Origin: Bacteroides sp.
Lineage (GTDB): Bacteria > Bacteroidota > Bacteroidia > Bacteroidales > Bacteroidaceae
Direction: 5' to 3'
Length of the DNA: 64,000 nucleotides
Assembly: GCF_028690125.1 (NCBI RefSeq)
Contig: NZ_JAQVBV010000002.1
Location: 1 to 64,000 of the forward strand
The notes below the pieces were generated by a model. That model was given only the letters and a program-made list of their open reading frames with translations. It made no database searches and had not been told where the DNA came from. This document shows, piece by piece, positions 48,286 to 58,024 of the stretch; position 1 is the first letter of the stretch, and the number at the start of each line of letters is the position of its first letter. Made by a program: the position numbers and the translations under genes.

Positions 48286-48338
48286 ACTAATGACTTTTAT
48301 TTATAGTAGACAATAATCCCGATTTATTATATGACGAA

Positions 48339-48346
48339 CAAAGATA
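48339..48346 (-). promoter_or_regulatory. Internal promoter -7 box for the enzyme genes
   Basis: On the minus strand TATCTTTG (48339-48346) fits TAnnTTTG, just beyond the hairpin after the SusC gene. The start near 48334 leaves about 50 bases to the esterase ATG. The -33 position has no clear TTTG. Confidence 0.45.
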
Positions 48347-48371
48347 CAATAACCACTAAATGTAGCTCTTA

Positions 48372-48424
48372 AAAATTAAAAGAGAATAATGTCTTTGTCA
48401 AAAGTATTATTCTCTTTTAATTTT
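48372..48424 (-). terminator. Strong hairpin between SusC and enzyme genes
   Basis: AAAATTAAAAGAGAATAAT (48372-48390) and its exact reverse complement (48406-48424) form a 19-pair stem around a 15-base loop. On the minus strand the stem ends in TTTTAATTTTT, so it probably terminates or attenuates the SusC message; it could equally protect its 3' end. Confidence 0.7.
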
Positions 48425-48439
48425 TTAAGAATTCAGTTT

Positions 48440-51400
48440 TTAAAAGCCCAACTGAACTCCTAAGTTTATAACGCGTTGATTCATATAAGCATCACCTGCC
48501 GTATTCGTTTTGATTTCAGGGTCTTGCTGATATTTATCATAACCGGTAAATGTTAGCAAGTTATACGCATTCACATAGAAACGAATATTATCTATGAACT
48601 TAGGCAAAGCAGTTTTTGGAAGCTGATAGCCCAAATCAACAGTCTTCAAACGAATGTACCACGCATTGATCAACCAGAAATCCGAATTATAAGCAGAAGC
48701 ACTGTTAATAGTACCATCCCTCATCGTCAAACGGGGAAACTCAATAGGCTCACCACTTTCATAACGTTCTTGTGTCCAACGCTTTTGATGAAGGGGTTGG
48801 AATTGGCTCTTACCGGATTCAATACCGGTTCCGTTGATAGCAAAACTATAATCAAAGGAACCTTGGAACAATACATTGAAGCTAAAGCCTTTCCAGTTTC
48901 CTCCAATGCTCCATCCCAATGTTGTTGTAGGCAAGTTCGGCTTACCAATAGCCCGTCTGTCAAAGTCATTAATCGTACCGTCACCATTCAGGTCGGCATA
49001 CTTCAGGTCACCTGCTTGTACAGCGACATCAGGTTTGGCGGGTGCATCTGCAGCACCAGAATTAATCTTCTGAATATCTTCCGGAGTATAATAACCAATC
49101 CAATGATAACCGAAAGGCTGATTTATAGGTCTTCCCGTTTCTCTCAACCATTCATACTTCTGTTGAGCTTCCGCTTTGTAGTCTACCCGGTTTTTAGCAT
49201 AACCGAATACGAAGTTGGTGTTAAAGTTGAATTTTCCAAAACGGTCCTGATAACCAACTTGTCCGTCGAAACCTTTGTTAGTAGTTTTTGCCACATTTTC
49301 GGGAGATAAACCGATACCCATTATATCGGGTATATCATTTCTAGTAACTAACTGATCGTAACGTTTATCTATAAACCAGTCGAAAGTGAACGAGAACTTA
49401 TCAAATAAGTTCATATCTACACCGACATTAAACTTTCTCGCTTTTTCCCATGTTACATTCAAGTTACCCAGATCACCTTCTTTAATTCCACCGACACTAA
49501 AATTATTGCCCTCACCAAAAGTATATGAATCACCAGTCTTATATACCTGACGATACAGATAACGGTCGCCGGCTGCCACGTCGGAACCGACAAGACCATA
49601 AGATGCTCTGAACTTTAGCAATTGCACATTTTTCTCTAGCCAGTTTACGTTCTTAAAGAAGTCTTCTTGCGAAATCGCATAACCCACAGCCAAAGCGGGG
49701 AAAAATCCGAAATTGTTGTCCTTACCAAAACGGTCGGTTCCGTTGTATGCCATATTTAAGTCTAACAAGTACTTATTCTTATATTTATAGCCCAACTGCA
49801 TGGTGTAACCTTCGAAATTATTCGGAACAGCAGCAGCTTTTTCATCAGTAGTACTCTGACGGTTGTATAAGAACATAGCGTTTACATCATGTATATCATT
49901 GAAAACACGAGCGTATTTCAAAGCAGCTTTGACACTCAAATCTTTGGTTGCTTTTTCCGTATTATTATAAACAAAATACTGTTCATAATCATATACCCCG
50001 TTCGGATTGATATTATACAAATCAGATGCCGAATCATAATGGTAAGTCGGATAACGAGTACGCATCACTGCACGGAAGTTCTCATCACTGTTGGAGTAAG
50101 CTAACTGGAAATCAGCCACAAGTCCTTTCGTCAAGAAGTCCATCTTCCATGTCGCACCATACAGAATGTTATTATCGTTACGTCGGTTACGTTTATATCC
50201 TTCATTTGCCAGGCGCGCATTCAATGTAGGCTTTCTGTCTTGCGTATCATACAAATAAGCAAATGAGCCATTGGGGTTCAGCAACGGAGCCGAATAAGGA
50301 TGCATCTTGGAGAAATCATACAGTTCACCTGTTACATTCATATTATAGGGCTCATTGATATCCATGAAACGCGAAGTGACATCCAAACGCATATTAAAGT
50401 TATCGGTTACATCAAAATCGAGATTCGCACGATAATTGAAACGACGATAGGTATAATTGGGATTAACGCCATCACCGGAATTGCCACCAAAATCCTTTAC
50501 CAGACCATTCTGAGTGAAGTATCCTGCAGAAACGAAATATCTCAATTTCTTAGAGCCTCCTGAAACATCGACATTGATATTTTCCTGAAACGCCATCTTC
50601 TTAAATATCTCATTATACCAGTTCACGTCCGGATGTCCATAAGGATCGGTGCGGTCTCTGAAAGCAATCATATCATCTTCCGTATAGGGAAAATCCGATA
50701 AAGTACCGTCATTTCCATGTGCTTCTCTCACTAATTGCAATGATTCGTAAGCATTGAGAAACTTAGGCGTACGAACCGGAGTCTGCATACCACTTTCCAA
50801 ACGCACATTGATCTGCGGTTTACCCTCTTGACCTCTACGTGTTTTTACTACCAATACACCATTGGCACCTTTGATACCATAAATTGCCGTTGTAGAAGCA
50901 TCTTTCAAAATTGAAATACTCTCAATTTCATTGACGTTGATCTGAGATAACTGTTCATAACTGTACTCCATATCATCTACCATAATCAACGGTTTATTAC
51001 CATCGGCGTTCAGAGAACTGACACCGCGAATAAAGAAGTCGGAGGCATCTTTACCCGGCTGACCAGACTGCTGCTGACTAAAGAATCCCGGCAGTTTTCC
51101 TGTCAATGCATTCTGCACACTACTGGTCGGCACATTACGAATCTCACGCGCTTGTATACCACTCACCGCACCGGTCAGCGTAATACGTTTCGCTTTACCA
51201 TAACCAACTACAACTACTTCGTCCAGATTTGTCTGATCGGGATCTAATTCCACTTTCAACGTTTGCTGCCCAGTCACTTTGATACTCTGTTTCTTAAAAC
51301 CGATATAAGAGATTTCCAGTACTGCACCTTTATTCACATTTATTTGAAAATTACCGTTCATATCGGTAATTGTACCCGTTGTTGAACCTTGTACTTTTAC

Positions 51401-51520
51401 GTTCACCCCCGGCAGCAACTCACCATCGTTAGAAGAGATAACTCCCTTCAAAGCAAACGACTGACCGAACGCCGACATAAAAAGGCTTATACATACTAAT
51501 ATCAATAATAGTCTTTTCAT
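48440..51520 (-). CDS. SusC-family TonB-dependent outer membrane transporter
   Basis: The 1026-residue protein has the standard SusC plan. A signal peptide (ending MSAFG|QSF) is followed by a carboxypeptidase-D-like beta domain (about 24-100, LKGVISSNDGELLPGVNVKV), the box-like DEVVVVGYGKA, a plug domain (about 115-230, IRGVSSLNADGNKPLIMVDD and ISILKDASTTAIYGIKGANG), and a 22-strand barrel ending in a terminal Phe (VINLGVQLGF). It imports oligosaccharides gripped by a SusD lid. Its ATG is four bases after the stop of a SusD gene, so here SusD comes before SusC. Confidence 0.95.
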   Translation of the reverse strand: MKRLLLILVCISLFMSAFGQSFALKGVISSNDGELLPGVNVKVQGSTTGTITDMNGNFQINVNKGAVLEISYIGFKKQSIKVTGQQTLKVELDPDQTNLDEVVVVGYGKAKRITLTGAVSGIQAREIRNVPTSSVQNALTGKLPGFFSQQQSGQPGKDASDFFIRGVSSLNADGNKPLIMVDDMEYSYEQLSQINVNEIESISILKDASTTAIYGIKGANGVLVVKTRRGQEGKPQINVRLESGMQTPVRTPKFLNAYESLQLVREAHGNDGTLSDFPYTEDDMIAFRDRTDPYGHPDVNWYNEIFKKMAFQENINVDVSGGSKKLRYFVSAGYFTQNGLVKDFGGNSGDGVNPNYTYRRFNYRANLDFDVTDNFNMRLDVTSRFMDINEPYNMNVTGELYDFSKMHPYSAPLLNPNGSFAYLYDTQDRKPTLNARLANEGYKRNRRNDNNILYGATWKMDFLTKGLVADFQLAYSNSDENFRAVMRTRYPTYHYDSASDLYNINPNGVYDYEQYFVYNNTEKATKDLSVKAALKYARVFNDIHDVNAMFLYNRQSTTDEKAAAVPNNFEGYTMQLGYKYKNKYLLDLNMAYNGTDRFGKDNNFGFFPALAVGYAISQEDFFKNVNWLEKNVQLLKFRASYGLVGSDVAAGDRYLYRQVYKTGDSYTFGEGNNFSVGGIKEGDLGNLNVTWEKARKFNVGVDMNLFDKFSFTFDWFIDKRYDQLVTRNDIPDIMGIGLSPENVAKTTNKGFDGQVGYQDRFGKFNFNTNFVFGYAKNRVDYKAEAQQKYEWLRETGRPINQPFGYHWIGYYTPEDIQKINSGAADAPAKPDVAVQAGDLKYADLNGDGTINDFDRRAIGKPNLPTTTLGWSIGGNWKGFSFNVLFQGSFDYSFAINGTGIESGKSQFQPLHQKRWTQERYESGEPIEFPRLTMRDGTINSASAYNSDFWLINAWYIRLKTVDLGYQLPKTALPKFIDNIRFYVNAYNLLTFTGYDKYQQDPEIKTNTAGDAYMNQRVINLGVQLGF

Positions 51521-51524
51521 AATA

Positions 51525-53306
51525 TTACCACTTCGGATTTTGAATCATGTTATCATTCTTAACTACCTCTGTATATGGGATCGGATAGAAATAACGTTTC
51601 ACATCAAATGTTGTACTCAACACATTCACTTCGTTGAAAATCGTACTATTTCCCCTCACCCTAATCTCCAAACCTTTCAATGGTTCCTTAAAGATATCTT
51701 CAGCAATTCTCCATCTGCGGATATCCCAGTAACGTTGTTCCTCAAAAGCCATTTCAATACGACGTTCATTCTGAATCACTTCACGCATTTCTTTCTGTGT
51801 CATATCTTCTTTTAACCCATACAGAGATTTATCTCCGGGCTCAATCCCCGCACGTGCTCTCAGTGCAATGATAGCATCGTATACATCCTTAGAAGGAGCA
51901 GATAAATACTCATTCTCTGCCTCTGCGTAATTTAATAACATCTCCGCATAACGGAACATCACCCACAAATGTATCTTGTTACTATATTCCGACTCTCCGG
52001 TAAATTTACCCATAAACTTGCACATATAGTAACTCGTTTTAGAGTACTCGGCAGAGTTGGACGGATTATTGACTCCTCCGGTTGAAATATCAAGTGTATT
52101 ATTCAGCCAAGATGATCCATGATGCAGCACTGTATAATCCAAACGCGGATCACGATTCTCGTAAGGATTGGCTTGATTAAACTGATACTTACTGCCTTTT
52201 CCGGCAAACATACCGTCTTTCATCGGGAAAGCGTCCACCAGATTTTGTGTTGGAAGAGTACGTCCTTTACCCAAGCTATTGGCTGAAAATCCTAAAGGTC
52301 CGTTATTGGTTTCAATAGATTTATTCTCACCACCCGGACGATAGAAAATGACTTCCGGATTATTCGACTTATTATAAAAACCTAAGAAAACATCACGAAA
52401 ATCCTGACCATTATCTTTTGTCAAACCATAAGCTCCGTTACCATCCGGTCCGTATTCGTCGATAAACGCTTTGGCAGCTTTAGCCGCTTCGTTCCAGCGT
52501 TCGCTGTCATAGGAAGCATATCCGATCAGTTCGTTACCTTTCTCGATAGGACGCTCATTGAACAAAGGACTTGCTGCATACAACAGTACTCTGGATTTTA
52601 AAGCTAGACAGGTTTCACGAGTGGGAGTATGTGCATATTGTTCAAAATCAGGCATCGGATTAGTACGCAAATCATCTTTGATCTCATCCAATTCATCGAC
52701 AATATATTTCACACATTGTTCAAATGTATTCCTTGGAATCTCCATGTCGTCACCCAATATATGTACTTCATCCCCCATTAAAGGAACACCGCCATAACGT
52801 TTCACCAATTCAAAGTAGAAATATGCTCTCAGGAAGCGAGCCTCTGCTTTCATTGTAAAATTCAATGGCTTCTTTTCTCCTTTGGAGTTTACATAGGTTA
52901 GCATAAAGGGAACCACATCAATATGGTTAATCATGATATTCGCTTTACGAATTCCGGTATAATACTCTTTCCATCGCATATCCGACTCAACACGAGTACT
53001 TGCCGTATATCGTCCCATCGCCAATTTATAAACATCCGGATCGGACACATTAATGGATATAGCATCGTCGGAAGCAGCATCCAAATAATCACTTCCCACA
53101 CGATTGTGTCCGTTCTGTAATGTAGAGTAAATATTGTTCATAAACTTCACTGCATTCGTACCGAGCGAATCGGTTTTCGAGAACACAAAGTCGATTGATA
53201 CCAGCTCAACAGGTTCTGGTTCATAACCATCGGTACAAGATACAGCCGCAAACAACAATCCCGCTCCGATCAGTGTTAAATATTTATTTCGTATCATAGA
53301 CATCAT
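51525..53306 (-). CDS. SusD/RagB-family glycan-binding lipoprotein
   Basis: This 593-residue SusD-like lipoprotein has a lipobox ending AAVSC|TDGYEPEP; the acidic residues after the cysteine resemble the surface-export signal of Bacteroidetes lipoproteins. The helical TPR-like scaffold shows WKEYYTGIRKANIMINHID, ARFLRAYFYFELVKRYGGVP and LNYAEAENEYLS. The C-terminal RagB/SusD part ends NERRIEMAFEEQRYWDIRRW and then PIPYTEVVKN. It should cap a SusC barrel. It lies six bases after one SusC gene and four bases before another, so which SusC it partners is open. Three close ATGs (53306, 53303, 53297) are possible. Confidence 0.94.
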   Translation of the reverse strand: MMSMIRNKYLTLIGAGLLFAAVSCTDGYEPEPVELVSIDFVFSKTDSLGTNAVKFMNNIYSTLQNGHNRVGSDYLDAASDDAISINVSDPDVYKLAMGRYTASTRVESDMRWKEYYTGIRKANIMINHIDVVPFMLTYVNSKGEKKPLNFTMKAEARFLRAYFYFELVKRYGGVPLMGDEVHILGDDMEIPRNTFEQCVKYIVDELDEIKDDLRTNPMPDFEQYAHTPTRETCLALKSRVLLYAASPLFNERPIEKGNELIGYASYDSERWNEAAKAAKAFIDEYGPDGNGAYGLTKDNGQDFRDVFLGFYNKSNNPEVIFYRPGGENKSIETNNGPLGFSANSLGKGRTLPTQNLVDAFPMKDGMFAGKGSKYQFNQANPYENRDPRLDYTVLHHGSSWLNNTLDISTGGVNNPSNSAEYSKTSYYMCKFMGKFTGESEYSNKIHLWVMFRYAEMLLNYAEAENEYLSAPSKDVYDAIIALRARAGIEPGDKSLYGLKEDMTQKEMREVIQNERRIEMAFEEQRYWDIRRWRIAEDIFKEPLKGLEIRVRGNSTIFNEVNVLSTTFDVKRYFYPIPYTEVVKNDNMIQNPKW

Positions 53307-53312
53307 AGTACA

Positions 53313-56300
53313 TTAGAATTTAACATTAATACCTGTGCTGATGCAACGTTGTAATGGATAGTTGGTGAAACTAACTTCCGGATCAACCAATTCATATGCG
53401 GACTTTGTAAATAGATTCTGTCCGCTTACAAAAACCTTCACACGTGCTCCACCTAAATAGTTGCGGCAGAATGAATCGGGTAAACTATATCCCAGACTAA
53501 TATTTTTCAAACGAATATAATTACCGGAGCGCAACCAGAAAGAAGAGCCCCAACCGTTACCTTGATTGTATTTATTGCCACCGGCACTTAATCTCGGGAA
53601 GGTTGCTGTTGCTGCGGTTTCAGGAGTCCAGCGGTCCAACATATTTTCATACGCCTGTCCGTAAACTTGTCCTTGAGTCTGGAAACCTTCCAGCAGATTC
53701 CAATCACCCATCAATACATCTTTATTGTACACTCCCTGCCAAAACATAGAAAATTCCAGTCCACGCCATTCAAAGCCTAAATCAATGCCAAAGTAAGAAA
53801 GCGGTTTATCGCCACCAATCACTACTTTATCGAAATCATTGATTACCTTATCACCATTCTGATCTTTATATTTGATATCACCGGGCTGGATATTTTCAAA
53901 TCCTTCAATCACAGGGCTCTTTGCTATCTCCTCTTTAGAAGTAAAGAAACCTTCTGACACCAAACCGAAGATCGCTCCCACCGGTTTACCTGTAGCACGC
54001 AGATAGTCATAAGGGACTTTTTGTTCGTCTTTATACAATAGCTTACTTTGTTCACAACTCCAGTTGGCAGAAGCATAATAGTTAAAATCGCCAACGCGGT
54101 CCTGATAAGTAATCGCCAATTCACCTCCATACCAACGCGATTTACCAATATTTTCATTCGGATAAGTCTGACCAATCAATTCAATACTCTTTCCACGAGC
54201 CTGTAACAGATCAAAATATTTATCATTATAGTAGTCGGCCGTTATTCGGAGCTTGTTACTAAATAAAGCAATATCCACACCAACATTCAACTTATTGCCT
54301 TTCTCCCAAGTTTGATATGGATTTGCCAACGGACTTTTTTCCGAAAAACTACCCGAACCACTATTTAAATTTGTTCCCAAACGATAATCGTCGCCTCCTG
54401 AGGAGAAAGTCTGATAATATGTGTAATATCCGGCATTGTTCATACCATTACCCGTCTTACCGTACACACCGCGTATCTTTAATTGGTTCAGCCATTCAAA
54501 ATCTTCCATGAAATTCTCTTTGCTGATATCCCATCCCAAACCGAAAGCATAAAAAGTACCCCATCTACTGCCGGGTGCATAACGGTTATAATAGCTCTGG
54601 CTAATTGCTGCCTGTGCAAAATATCTGCCTGCATAATTGTAAGAAACATCGCCTATAATGTTGGACGGATATTCGGGAAGGTCCCAGTTAGTAAGGGTAT
54701 TTCGGGTATCTCCCATTACGCTGGCTGTAAAGCCATGTTCGCCGAACTGCCGTTCATAATCAACGGCAAACTGACCGTACATTTGTCGGTAGGTAGACAC
54801 AGAACTAAAAGCATTCGTTTGTGTTTTCTTTTCTCCATACCGGGTATAAACATCATTACCGGTTTTATCAATGGTATAATCAAACACCTCCGAAGCCTTG
54901 GTTCGTTTAGTCGTCGAACGATTTTGAGAAGTGACACTACCCACCATACGGACAGACAAGCCTTTTACCACTTTATCGAAATCATAACGCAGATTAATTG
55001 ATCCCAATACATCCCTGGCACCGTCTGTGATATAACCGGAGTTAATGGTTTGTGACAACAAGTTGTTGGTAAACGACTGGGTCCCACCCCATGATCCGTC
55101 CGGGTTTTTCACCGGATATGCATTGTTGGGGGTAGAGTAAATTGTGCTTAGGATATCTCCATAACCGTTTCCGGTTCCACCTGGCTGTGTACCTTCTTCT
55201 ACACGTCCCATCAAGGTCACCTTCGCTGTAAAATCATCGGTAATATTAATGTTCACTTTGGAAGTGATCATATAGCGGTCAAAAGTTAAGTTCGTGTTAT
55301 GAGCATCTCCGCCGGGATTTTTGAATAATCCGTCTTCACCCAGATAACCTACACTAACGAAATATTGGGCAAACTTGTTACCGCCCGTAGCATTCAGGTT
55401 ATACGACTGAGTAGTAGAGTTGTTTCTCATTGTTTCGTCATACCAATTCACATCCGGATGTGTATAAGGACTGGAGTGGTCACGATATTTGGTAAAATCA
55501 TTATAGGAATAAAAGGGATTCTTACCATCATTCAGCAATGCCTCATTCAACAAATAAGCATATTGGAAGGCAGATAACGGATTCGGTGTTTTTACTGAAC
55601 TTTGCACTCCGAAGCGTCCGGTAAACGATAATTGAAATCCCTCTTTGATAGGGTCTTTAGTTGTAACTACTAACGCACCGCGAGAACTACGCATTCCCAG
55701 GAACATGGATGACAAAGCGTCTTTTTGAATAGATACAGACTCGATAGCATCCGGATCAAGAGAATACAATTCTCTTTGTACCCCATCTACCACTACTACC
55801 GGAGCATTGTGACGTGATTGAACGGTAAATTCGGTATTGTCACTATACGCTTCTTTACCCAACGTAGGGCTATTAAAATTAAAGATCGTTCCCGACGAAC
55901 TAGCCTCAATTTGATTCTTACGGGCTCCACGAGTCCGAACAATATTCAATCCGGGCAAGCGTCCTTGCAACGAAGGAATAATGGTAGTACCCATCATCGA
56001 ATTGACCTGATCGTTATAAACCGTAGCAGCCGATCCTAGAAAACTTGCTCTATCTTTCGTATCATACGGTCCGTTTATCACATCAGGAAATTTTATAAAC
56101 TCTTCTGCCAACGTCACTTTGAAAATACGTTCCGAATTCCTAAGTTTATTTACTTTGATCTCTTTATACAAAAATCCCGGATGAGTCAGACGAAGCATAT
56201 CTCCTCTTTTATACTGGAACTCGAAAGTGCCATCGACACCGGTAACGGCTTTAAAATCGGTATTCTTCATCGTGACTACGACATCTGATACCGGATTACC

Positions 56301-56447
56301 ATATTGATCGATTACCTTACCGGTAATATTAGCCGTTCCTCCTGTTTCCTGAGCCACCCCATTCAGATGCCCCAAGCCAAGCAGCATCCACATTACCATC
56401 CATGTGAAACAGTACCGACTATTTCTTTTATTTAAAATATTACGCAT
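53313..56447 (-). CDS. SusC-family transporter with divergent plug region
   Basis: The 1044-residue transporter has a signal anchor and a carboxypeptidase-D-like domain (ITGKVIDQYGNPVSDVVVTM). The usual DEVVVVGYG segment is missing; in its place stands FPDVINGPYDTKDRASFLGS. The plug continues with SLQGRLPGLNIVRTRGARKN and VVVVDGVQRELYSLDPDAIE, then SIQKDALSSMFLGMRSSRG, so it is intact. The barrel ends in Phe (TGINVKF). It resembles SusC proteins that lack a recognisable TonB box at this place and may contact TonB differently or elsewhere. It sits 24 bases after a lipoprotein gene and six bases before a SusD gene. Confidence 0.92.
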   Translation of the reverse strand: MRNILNKRNSRYCFTWMVMWMLLGLGHLNGVAQETGGTANITGKVIDQYGNPVSDVVVTMKNTDFKAVTGVDGTFEFQYKRGDMLRLTHPGFLYKEIKVNKLRNSERIFKVTLAEEFIKFPDVINGPYDTKDRASFLGSAATVYNDQVNSMMGTTIIPSLQGRLPGLNIVRTRGARKNQIEASSSGTIFNFNSPTLGKEAYSDNTEFTVQSRHNAPVVVVDGVQRELYSLDPDAIESVSIQKDALSSMFLGMRSSRGALVVTTKDPIKEGFQLSFTGRFGVQSSVKTPNPLSAFQYAYLLNEALLNDGKNPFYSYNDFTKYRDHSSPYTHPDVNWYDETMRNNSTTQSYNLNATGGNKFAQYFVSVGYLGEDGLFKNPGGDAHNTNLTFDRYMITSKVNINITDDFTAKVTLMGRVEEGTQPGGTGNGYGDILSTIYSTPNNAYPVKNPDGSWGGTQSFTNNLLSQTINSGYITDGARDVLGSINLRYDFDKVVKGLSVRMVGSVTSQNRSTTKRTKASEVFDYTIDKTGNDVYTRYGEKKTQTNAFSSVSTYRQMYGQFAVDYERQFGEHGFTASVMGDTRNTLTNWDLPEYPSNIIGDVSYNYAGRYFAQAAISQSYYNRYAPGSRWGTFYAFGLGWDISKENFMEDFEWLNQLKIRGVYGKTGNGMNNAGYYTYYQTFSSGGDDYRLGTNLNSGSGSFSEKSPLANPYQTWEKGNKLNVGVDIALFSNKLRITADYYNDKYFDLLQARGKSIELIGQTYPNENIGKSRWYGGELAITYQDRVGDFNYYASANWSCEQSKLLYKDEQKVPYDYLRATGKPVGAIFGLVSEGFFTSKEEIAKSPVIEGFENIQPGDIKYKDQNGDKVINDFDKVVIGGDKPLSYFGIDLGFEWRGLEFSMFWQGVYNKDVLMGDWNLLEGFQTQGQVYGQAYENMLDRWTPETAATATFPRLSAGGNKYNQGNGWGSSFWLRSGNYIRLKNISLGYSLPDSFCRNYLGGARVKVFVSGQNLFTKSAYELVDPEVSFTNYPLQRCISTGINVKF

Positions 56448-56471
56448 ATAATCTTTTTTTAAGGTTAAATT

Positions 56472-57524
56472 CTATTCACATTGAAGTTCGAATACGAAAG
56501 GCTCTTTGGCTCCTTCTTCCACCTCTTCTCCTTCGTTGTCTCTACTGTCATCGGACTTAGAGATGAACACGGTTCCATCTTCATTGGTGAAAATATACTC
56601 GATACGGGAAATGGTTTCACCTTCGGGAATATTAAAAAAACCGCCGGGCCAAAAAGTAACATTATATCTTGATAGTTTCACTTCTCTTTCCATCAGTGTC
56701 TTCGCGCTCTTTTCATTAACCTTATATTGGTTCCCTTCTATCGTATAGGCAGTAGCTTCTATATACACATTCCCGGCTTTAGTCAATTCATTGGAATTGA
56801 CATCACCCTGGAAAGTGAATGTCACAAAATCATCTTGCAAAGCAGACAAAGGTTCAATCTGATTGTAGTGCATAGAACAGAAATCAATGGTAGCGCCCGA
56901 TCCTTGTAATACTTCAAAACAATCGTCGGCATCTTTCACGTCGTAACGCTCACTATTTCCACCAAGCCCATCACTAGAATGATTGATAAAGAAACTAGGT
57001 CTGAACTTCATGTTACTCTTTCCTGAATTACATTTAATCGTAACGGTGAAATTAATCGTTCCATTCACTTTCTCATAGCCATTTGATTTGAATGCCACCC
57101 ATTCCATATCGTTCAAGACATTACCCCGCACACCATATTTCTTTTTCAATGCTGCCGACCAGGTCATGCCTTTATAATTCGCCGGTTGTTCACTATCCTG
57201 CATTACCGTCATCTTGTGATCTATCTCCGGTTCATATTTATCTTCCTTATATGTCACCATTGCATTCTGACGCACGTTCCAACTTCTCGGAGCAAGAAAT
57301 GCCACTATAAATGTTTCGTTACTCGCGTCTCCATCAATAGAAATTGTTCCACTAAAGGTAAAAGTGGCTACTTCACCGGCTTTTATATAAGCCACCATCT
57401 CCCCGTCTTCGTTTTGTTGCCTAACATTCACATCCTTAATCAAAAAAGAACATCCAATTACTATTAAGGAGAGTACCAGCAATGAGAATGCCTTTACTTT
57501 ATGTTTTTTCAAATAATATTTCAT
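56472..57524 (-). CDS. Surface lipoprotein, DUF4961-like
   Basis: The 350-residue protein has a lipoprotein-type N terminus (LLVLSLIVIGC|SFLIKD). Two or three beta-rich modules follow, one opening with AGEVATFTFSGTISIDGD, and the C-terminal part has FWPGGFFNIPEGETISRIEY. The tail is acidic. This fits proteins labelled DUF4961 that occur in Bacteroides glycan loci beside a DUF5004 lipoprotein, which is exactly its upstream neighbour (17 bases away). It probably binds glycan at the cell surface; no catalytic residues are evident. The family label is from memory. Confidence 0.65.
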   Translation of the reverse strand: MKYYLKKHKVKAFSLLVLSLIVIGCSFLIKDVNVRQQNEDGEMVAYIKAGEVATFTFSGTISIDGDASNETFIVAFLAPRSWNVRQNAMVTYKEDKYEPEIDHKMTVMQDSEQPANYKGMTWSAALKKKYGVRGNVLNDMEWVAFKSNGYEKVNGTINFTVTIKCNSGKSNMKFRPSFFINHSSDGLGGNSERYDVKDADDCFEVLQGSGATIDFCSMHYNQIEPLSALQDDFVTFTFQGDVNSNELTKAGNVYIEATAYTIEGNQYKVNEKSAKTLMEREVKLSRYNVTFWPGGFFNIPEGETISRIEYIFTNEDGTVFISKSDDSRDNEGEEVEEGAKEPFVFELQCE

Positions 57525-57541
57525 AAGCTTTTCTTTTTAAA

Positions 57542-57994
57542 TCATTCTTCTACTTTTTCAAAAGAATAAATATAAGAGTTGCTCGAGCATCCCGGACTGA
57601 TAGTAAGGGTAATATGACGTTTTCCTTTTACAATCGGATAAGTGATCTCCGTTCTAGCTTCTCTTGTAGATCCTTCTTCCTGAAAAGTCAAGAAGAAAGG
57701 ATACGTTATATCATCGGTTTTCCACGTACCATTTTTCTTTACTAAAAATGGTAAGTAGTTCTCAATAGTATATGTATTATCTTTATTCATGGTCAGACGA
57801 AACTGGCTGAAATCCATCACTTCCGTGATATCTGTGCCATTGCGCGAAACGGTCTTCAATTGCCATTTTCCATCCAACTGTTTCGGTACTTCCGTATAAG
57901 AATCGGGAGTAATTTCGTCTTTAAATGTATTGCAAGCAGTCACAAGCCCCAATAAGACGAAAAGTAAAGCCGTAATTTGTGTTTTTAATCTCAT
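57542..57994 (-). CDS. Small lipoprotein, DUF5004-like
   Basis: This 150-residue lipoprotein (lipobox GLVTAC|NTFKDE) has a lipocalin-like beta pattern: LDGKWQLKTVSRNGTDITE, then FRLTMNKDNTYTIENYLPF and KNGTWKTDD. It fits the DUF5004 group. It lies between a SusD gene (30 bases upstream) and the DUF4961-like gene and should be co-expressed with them. A role in glycan capture or in stabilising the SusCD complex is inference. Confidence 0.65.
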   Translation of the reverse strand: MRLKTQITALLFVLLGLVTACNTFKDEITPDSYTEVPKQLDGKWQLKTVSRNGTDITEVMDFSQFRLTMNKDNTYTIENYLPFLVKKNGTWKTDDITYPFFLTFQEEGSTREARTEITYPIVKGKRHITLTISPGCSSNSYIYSFEKVEE

Positions 57995-58024
57995 ATTTCT
58001 TTCTATTTAATAAAAAAACCATTC

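Noticed and set aside
48770..49309. 179-codon plus-strand open frame opposite a SusC gene
   Set aside because: Shadow of the SusC coding strand with no family-like features; the same holds for the 172-codon frame at 54483-55001 opposite the other SusC.
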